Shown: positions 60,341 through 64,000 of the stretch, one piece after another
How positions within the stretch are numbered: position 1 is the stretch's first letter
Layout of the letters: each line of letters starts with the position of its first letter
Assembly (NCBI RefSeq): GCF_024436175.1
Contig: NZ_JANFQP010000001.1
Coordinates: 1,116,001 to 1,180,000, forward strand
Direction: 5' to 3'
DNA: 64,000 bases
DNA from: Kaistella montana
Lineage (GTDB): Bacteria > Bacteroidota > Bacteroidia > Flavobacteriales > Weeksellaceae
The notes under the pieces: generated by a model
The model's database searches: none
What the model was told of the DNA's origin: nothing
What the model saw: the letters and a program-made list of their open reading frames with translations, nothing else
Position numbers and translations under genes: made by a program

Positions 60341-61360
60341 TTAAAGCAGCGTCATTTTCACGACTCTGTTTTTGCCGGCAAGAACCAAGGTGTTGGCATC
60401 CATCCATTCGCAAACATAGAGCCCTTTTTCTTCTGAAATGGTCGTCCAGGTTTTCCCATAATCAGTGGAGAATTCAATATTTTGATCTCCCACAGCGATA
60501 ATATCTTTTCCTTTAGATTCTGGGCGAAATTTCACACAGGTTTTATAGCCTCCATTCTTTCCGGAAGCCTGGATTTGCCAAGTTTCTCCACCATCGTGGG
60601 TAGTGGCGATATTGTCGATATTTTCGGCTTGTTTGGTATAATCTCCTCCAACAGCGATACCGAAGTTTTTGTCATAGAAATCAATGGAATAAATTCCCTT
60701 TGAAGCTGTGCCCTGAGTAAATGGGGTTTCATAGACTTTCCATGTGAAAGGATGATTCCAATTGAATTTGAAAACCCTGGCTTTCGTACCGCCAGTGGCA
60801 ATCCACCCCCACTTTCCCTTCAGTGCAATATTGGAATTGCTTGCCGCGAAATGGGCTTCTCCCGAGAAATATTTAGGAAAGTCTGTCTTAGGATTATTAA
60901 ATGTATCACAGGTGAAAATGAGATTCCTGCTGCTTCCATCTTTATTGGGATCGCTGATCGCAATGCCTCGATTTTTAGCTTGATCAAAAACAAAAGCGTC
61001 ATAAAAAACGGTTTTGGTCGTATCGATCATGTTTAATTTGACTTTCAGATCTTTTTTTTGAATGGTAAACCATTTTGCAGGGGTACCGATATTGAGGGCA
61101 TAAAACGCATCTTCAGTCTGCGCCAGGGTTCGAAATTCCAGCTTTTCATCGGAAAGTCTGAGCTGTTTTTTATCCGCAGTATCTTTTAAACTAACATACC
61201 CAAATTTAGAATCCGTTCCTGAATACCATACTTTGCCATCCCAGATATGCAACGCGCGAATAGAGATTTTATCTTTTAGAAGGGTTTGGAATTCTTCCTT
61301 TTGAGCAAAGACTAAGTGTATACTCATTAAAACGAGTAGATAGGACATTTTTCTCATCAT
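60341..61360 (-). CDS. Secreted BNR/YCF48-like beta-propeller protein
   Basis: This 339-residue exported protein has a signal peptide ending LVFAQ at about residue 20. The rest is beta-propeller-like, with two clear Asp-box (BNR) motifs, THDGGETW and STDYGKTW (about residues 248-255 and 293-300), and related blades around GKWGWIATGG. It resembles YCF48/HCF136-type proteins, which in Bacteroidota are often labelled oxidoreductases without evidence. It has no T9SS C-terminal domain. Two adjacent ATG codons (61360 and 61357) are possible starts. Function unknown. Confidence 0.83.
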   Translation of the reverse strand: MMRKMSYLLVLMSIHLVFAQKEEFQTLLKDKISIRALHIWDGKVWYSGTDSKFGYVSLKDTADKKQLRLSDEKLEFRTLAQTEDAFYALNIGTPAKWFTIQKKDLKVKLNMIDTTKTVFYDAFVFDQAKNRGIAISDPNKDGSSRNLIFTCDTFNNPKTDFPKYFSGEAHFAASNSNIALKGKWGWIATGGTKARVFKFNWNHPFTWKVYETPFTQGTASKGIYSIDFYDKNFGIAVGGDYTKQAENIDNIATTHDGGETWQIQASGKNGGYKTCVKFRPESKGKDIIAVGDQNIEFSTDYGKTWTTISEEKGLYVCEWMDANTLVLAGKNRVVKMTLL

Positions 61361-61373
61361 AATTTTGTTTGTT

Positions 61374-61381
61374 CAAAAATA
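61374..61381 (-). promoter_or_regulatory. -7 element upstream of BNR propeller gene
   Basis: On the minus strand TATTTTTG matches TAnnTTTG, 13 bp before the start at 61360. It overlaps the tail of the APC permease terminator. Confidence 0.55.
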
Positions 61382-61410
61382 TAAAAAATCCCGCCAAAAA
61401 TGACGGGAAA
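61382..61410 (-). terminator. Terminator after APC permease gene
   Basis: On the minus strand a 5-bp GC-rich stem TCCCG / CGGGA (61403-61407 with 61389-61393) is followed by TTTTTTAT. The stem is short, but the T run and location fit. Confidence 0.55.
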
Positions 61411-61432
61411 TTTCAATAGTTTATTTTGAGTC

Positions 61433-63076
61433 CTATTTTTTGTTGTCGATATCGATATCCACATCTTGCAATGGGATTTTTTCTGCTTTAAAGGTTTCGC
61501 CGTAACCTCCGTTTTGTAGTTTTGAATTTCGCTTGCTATAAAGGAAATAAATGATAAATCCGATCAGCAACCAAGCAAATGAATAGATTTTAGCCTCTCT
61601 ACTGAGGTTATAAATCAGGTAAACATTAATTAAAATTCCCAAAGTTGCAATCACCGGTAAGGCAGGAACTCTGAAACTTCTTTCTACATTAGGTTGTTTC
61701 ACACGAAGCACCCAAACCGCTACACACACCATCGTAAAGGCAAACAAAGTACCGAAACTGGTCATGTGCGCCAAATCATTAATCGGGGTAAGAGACGCTA
61801 TAACAGCGATAATCGCTCCTAAAATCAATAAGTTTTTGGTAGGAACTCCCGTGGTAGGATTCACTTTAGCAAAGGTTTTAGGAATAAGTCCGTCTTTCGA
61901 CATTCCCAAGAAAATACGAGATTGTCCCATAATCATCACCATTAATACTGAAATTAAACCAACCGTAGCTGCAATGGTAATGATATAACCTGCCCAAGCT
62001 TGCCCCGCAACATCGAATGCATAAGCTACCGGAGCCTTAATCGCATCCGGATATTTACCCAAAGGATTAAAGTCGGTATAATGCATCATTCCGGTAAGGA
62101 CCAAGGAAACAAGGATATATAAAACTGTACAAACCACCAAGGAAGTGATAATCGCAAAAGGAACATCCTTCTTCGGATTGATCGCTTCTCCCGCTTGAGT
62201 AGAAACGGCATCGAAGCCAACATAAGCAAAGAAAATCGCAGAAGCTCCTGCTATAATCCCGCCAATACCGTAAGCTGAGTGAGAAACCCCATTTTCAGTA
62301 ATGGTAGTCGCTTCTGGAATAAATGGAGTCCAGTTCTGAACATCGATAAAGAAAAGTCCGGCGATAATCACGAAAATAATGGCCGAAACCTTCATGATTA
62401 CAATTAAATTATTGGCTTTCGCTGCACCTTTGGTTCCTCTGATTAAGATTGAAATCACGAATAAAACAATTAACAATGCTGGAAGATTAAGGAAAATCTT
62501 CATATCGAACAGTTCCGGAGCTGCATTGAAATTGCTGATGGTTTCTTGAAAAGTTTTCAACTTATCAACAGAAAGATTTCCGTTGGCAATTTGATTGGTG
62601 GCTTCACCAAAAGCTTTTTTAGCAGTCGCCGGATCAGTGGTCATCCAATAAGGCAAATGAAGCCCGAACATTTTGAGCAATTTGGCAAAATATCCCGACC
62701 AAGAAACCGCTACGGTCATCGATCCCATCGCATATTCGAGGATAAGCCCCCACCCGATAATCCAAGCGAAAATTTCACCCACCGTTCCGTAAGCATAAGC
62801 ATACGCCGATCCTTCCACCGGAAGAATAGAGGCAAACTCCGCATAACACAACGCAGCGAAAACACAGGCGATACCCGCCACTACAAAAGAAAGCGCCAAA
62901 GCCGGCCCCGCATTGTAGTAAGCACCAGTACCGGTAAGTACAAAAATTCCTCCTCCAATAATTGCCCCGATTCCAATTGCGGTAAGGCTCCATTTTCCAA
63001 GCACCCGTTTCAGCTCACTTTTTTTTACGTCAGCTTCGTAAGCTTCCATGGGTTTTTTAATCCAAATATTCGACAT
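61433..63076 (-). CDS. APC-superfamily amino acid permease (CAT/YfnA-like)
   Basis: This 547-residue inner-membrane protein has about twelve to fourteen hydrophobic helices and the first-helix motif GIGAIIGGGIFVLTG (about residues 38-52), where the substrate carboxyl binds, as well as FFAYVGFDAVSTQAGEA in helix 6. It is most like the cationic amino acid transporter branch. The start used is the ATG at 63076; an in-frame ATG at 63100 overlaps the -7 element. A C-terminal hydrophilic tail (VDIDIDNKK) is cytoplasmic. The substrate is not fixed by the sequence. Confidence 0.88.
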   Translation of the reverse strand: MSNIWIKKPMEAYEADVKKSELKRVLGKWSLTAIGIGAIIGGGIFVLTGTGAYYNAGPALALSFVVAGIACVFAALCYAEFASILPVEGSAYAYAYGTVGEIFAWIIGWGLILEYAMGSMTVAVSWSGYFAKLLKMFGLHLPYWMTTDPATAKKAFGEATNQIANGNLSVDKLKTFQETISNFNAAPELFDMKIFLNLPALLIVLFVISILIRGTKGAAKANNLIVIMKVSAIIFVIIAGLFFIDVQNWTPFIPEATTITENGVSHSAYGIGGIIAGASAIFFAYVGFDAVSTQAGEAINPKKDVPFAIITSLVVCTVLYILVSLVLTGMMHYTDFNPLGKYPDAIKAPVAYAFDVAGQAWAGYIITIAATVGLISVLMVMIMGQSRIFLGMSKDGLIPKTFAKVNPTTGVPTKNLLILGAIIAVIASLTPINDLAHMTSFGTLFAFTMVCVAVWVLRVKQPNVERSFRVPALPVIATLGILINVYLIYNLSREAKIYSFAWLLIGFIIYFLYSKRNSKLQNGGYGETFKAEKIPLQDVDIDIDNKK

Positions 63077-63097
63077 GTTTATTTTTTTTAAGATTTC

Positions 63098-63105
63098 CAA
63101 AAATA
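63098..63105 (-). promoter_or_regulatory. -7 element upstream of APC permease gene
   Basis: On the minus strand TATTTTTG matches TAnnTTTG, 21 bp upstream of the ATG at 63076; it overlaps an in-frame ATG at 63100, which excludes that start. Confidence 0.6.
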
Positions 63106-63238
63106 TAAAAATTTGGTAATGATTAACTATTTTTCGTCACTTTTCTTTTTCAAAACATCAATAAACCCCTTTAGTTTTCTGATTTTCATAGAGAAATAAT
63201 AAATAACAATGCTTTTCACCCATAGAAAATAAAATATT

Positions 63239-63246
63239 TACCTTTG
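63239..63246 (+). promoter_or_regulatory. -7 element upstream of pnuC
   Basis: TACCTTTG matches TAnnTTTG, 5 bp before the ATG at 63252. The short spacing suggests a leaderless or nearly leaderless transcript. Confidence 0.6.
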
Positions 63247-63251
63247 AAAAC

Positions 63252-63902
63252 ATGAATTTCTACGAACTCTTCTTACGTCCTTATGAATCCTACGAAACCT
63301 ACCAAATCGTTCTGGAGGCGGTGGCGGCCATTTTTGGTCTGCTGAGTGTGTATTTCTCCATCAAAAAAAACATTTGGGTGTATCCGACCGGGATTATCTC
63401 TACGGCATTGTATGTTTATATTCTGTTCAAATTTGGGCTGTTAGGAGATATGATGATTAATTTCTACTACACGGTAATGAGCATTTACGGCTGGATTCTT
63501 TGGGCAAAAAGTTCGGAAGATCAGGTGCACGTCGATGTTTCTTGGGCTACCAAAAAGGAATGGCTTTATGCATCGTTGCTTTTTATATTGAGCTTACTAC
63601 TCGTTACAGTGGTGTATTATTACAAACCTTTTATCGACAATCATTTTTCGATGAACAATGTGACGCTCGGTCTCGATCACCTCGATTGGGCGAACTGGCT
63701 GGATGTTTTAACCACCGCAATTTTCCTTGTCGGAATGTGGCTCATGGCAAAACGAAAAATAGAAAACTGGGTTTTCTGGATTATTGGCGACTTTATTTGT
63801 ATCCCGATGATGATTTACAAAGGTTTAGGAATTACTTCGGTACAATATTTGGTTTTTACAGGTATGGCCATCATTGGCTATATAGAATGGAAAAAAAAAT
63901 AA
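63252..63902 (+). CDS. pnuC: PnuC-type nicotinamide riboside transporter
   Basis: This 216-residue inner-membrane protein has seven hydrophobic helices, as in PnuC, and the family features WVYPTGIISTALYVYI (about residues 39-54), YYTVMSIYGWILW with the substrate-binding tryptophan, and NWVFWIIGDFICIPMM (about 177-192). It brings nicotinamide riboside in for NAD synthesis. Thiamine-type PnuT relatives are usually beside thiamine genes or a TPP riboswitch; none is visible here. A lipoprotein gene starts 24 bp downstream on the same strand, suggesting a transcript in common. Confidence 0.9.
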   Translation: MNFYELFLRPYESYETYQIVLEAVAAIFGLLSVYFSIKKNIWVYPTGIISTALYVYILFKFGLLGDMMINFYYTVMSIYGWILWAKSSEDQVHVDVSWATKKEWLYASLLFILSLLLVTVVYYYKPFIDNHFSMNNVTLGLDHLDWANWLDVLTTAIFLVGMWLMAKRKIENWVFWIIGDFICIPMMIYKGLGITSVQYLVFTGMAIIGYIEWKKK

Positions 63903-63926
63903 GAACATCAACACCCATTAAAACAA

Positions 63927-64000
63927 TGAAAAATACAATAAAATACTTCGCAGCCCTAATCCTCTTTGCAGGCTTAACCTCTTGTGTTGCATACACTGAT
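63927..64000 (+). CDS. Lipoprotein gene, 3' end beyond window
   Basis: Only the first 24 complete codons are present. They encode a signal peptide with the lipobox LTSC ending at about residue 19, followed by VAYTD. It begins 24 bp after the pnuC stop, so it may be co-transcribed. The function cannot be told from this fragment. Confidence 0.65.

Noticed and set aside
63101-63251. TPP or NAD riboswitch before pnuC
   Set aside because: The -7 element lies 5 bp from the start codon, leaving no room for a leader structure, and no thi-box motif was seen.

Overview
The window reads as chromosomal DNA of a Flavobacteriia member, most likely the Chryseobacterium/Kaistella group of Weeksellaceae. The sequence signs are AT-rich DNA, the Bacteroidota promoter -7 element TAnnTTTG in front of many genes, a type IX secretion C-terminal sorting domain, a fused SecDF, and lineage-restricted families such as DUF5606, DUF4834, DUF6263 and YfhO. 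Names rest on motif recognition and gene order; no database search was run.

Layout. 1-5.0 kb: a multidrug-type ABC exporter operon (HlyD adaptor cut by the window edge, two ATPases, two ABC-2 permeases). 5.2-7.2 kb: aldehyde dehydrogenase and its usual DUF779 partner. 7.2-10.8 kb, minus strand: FUSC, mazG, DUF5606, def, ruvX. 10.9-13.1 kb: SixA-like phosphatase and a beta-lactamase-fold serine hydrolase. 13.1-15.1 kb: a gene-poor accessory patch with an 11-bp tandem repeat, an unfamiliar 217-residue gene, G-rich degenerate repeats and a gene fragment. 15.1-17.5 kb: COG4705 membrane protein, YkvA-like protein and a frameshifted MpaB-like oxygenase. 17.6-24.1 kb: P-type ATPase, a fused OPRT/OMP decarboxylase, AEC transporter, FrnE-like DsbA and YceI; the last two share an upstream motif. 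24.4-31.5 kb: three envelope genes (an M1-like domain fused to a beta-barrel, a T9SS cargo protein, a 1077-residue SprA-like barrel). 31.5-41.5 kb: NamZ/DUF1343, a LolC/E-type permease, CysK/CBS, glycosyltransferase, YfhO, small envelope proteins, CopD, SRPBCC. 41.6-56.6 kb: core metabolism and housekeeping (M3 peptidase, SGNH hydrolase, flippase-like protein, panD, HU, pdxH, YqgE, two aminotransferase-fold proteins, TetA-like MFS, secDF, hemN). 56.6-59.2 kb: an arsenic operon arsR-DUF6428-arsC-acr3. 59.2-60.3 kb: a truncated DpnI-family endonuclease with a tiny companion ORF, then 11-bp and 22-bp tandem repeats. 60.3-64 kb: a BNR beta-propeller protein, an APC permease, pnuC and the start of a lipoprotein gene.

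Most of the window is ordinary chromosome. The parts worth a second look are the DpnI fragment against the ars operon, the FrnE/YceI shared promoter motif, tandem repeats with periods of 11 or 22 bp at two places, the pseudo-M1 peptidase/barrel fusion, the complementary degeneracy of the two exporter ATPases, the degenerate class IV aminotransferase next to a START-like protein, and four genes whose -7 elements sit 4-6 bp from the start codon. I did not find a complete new defence or mobile system.
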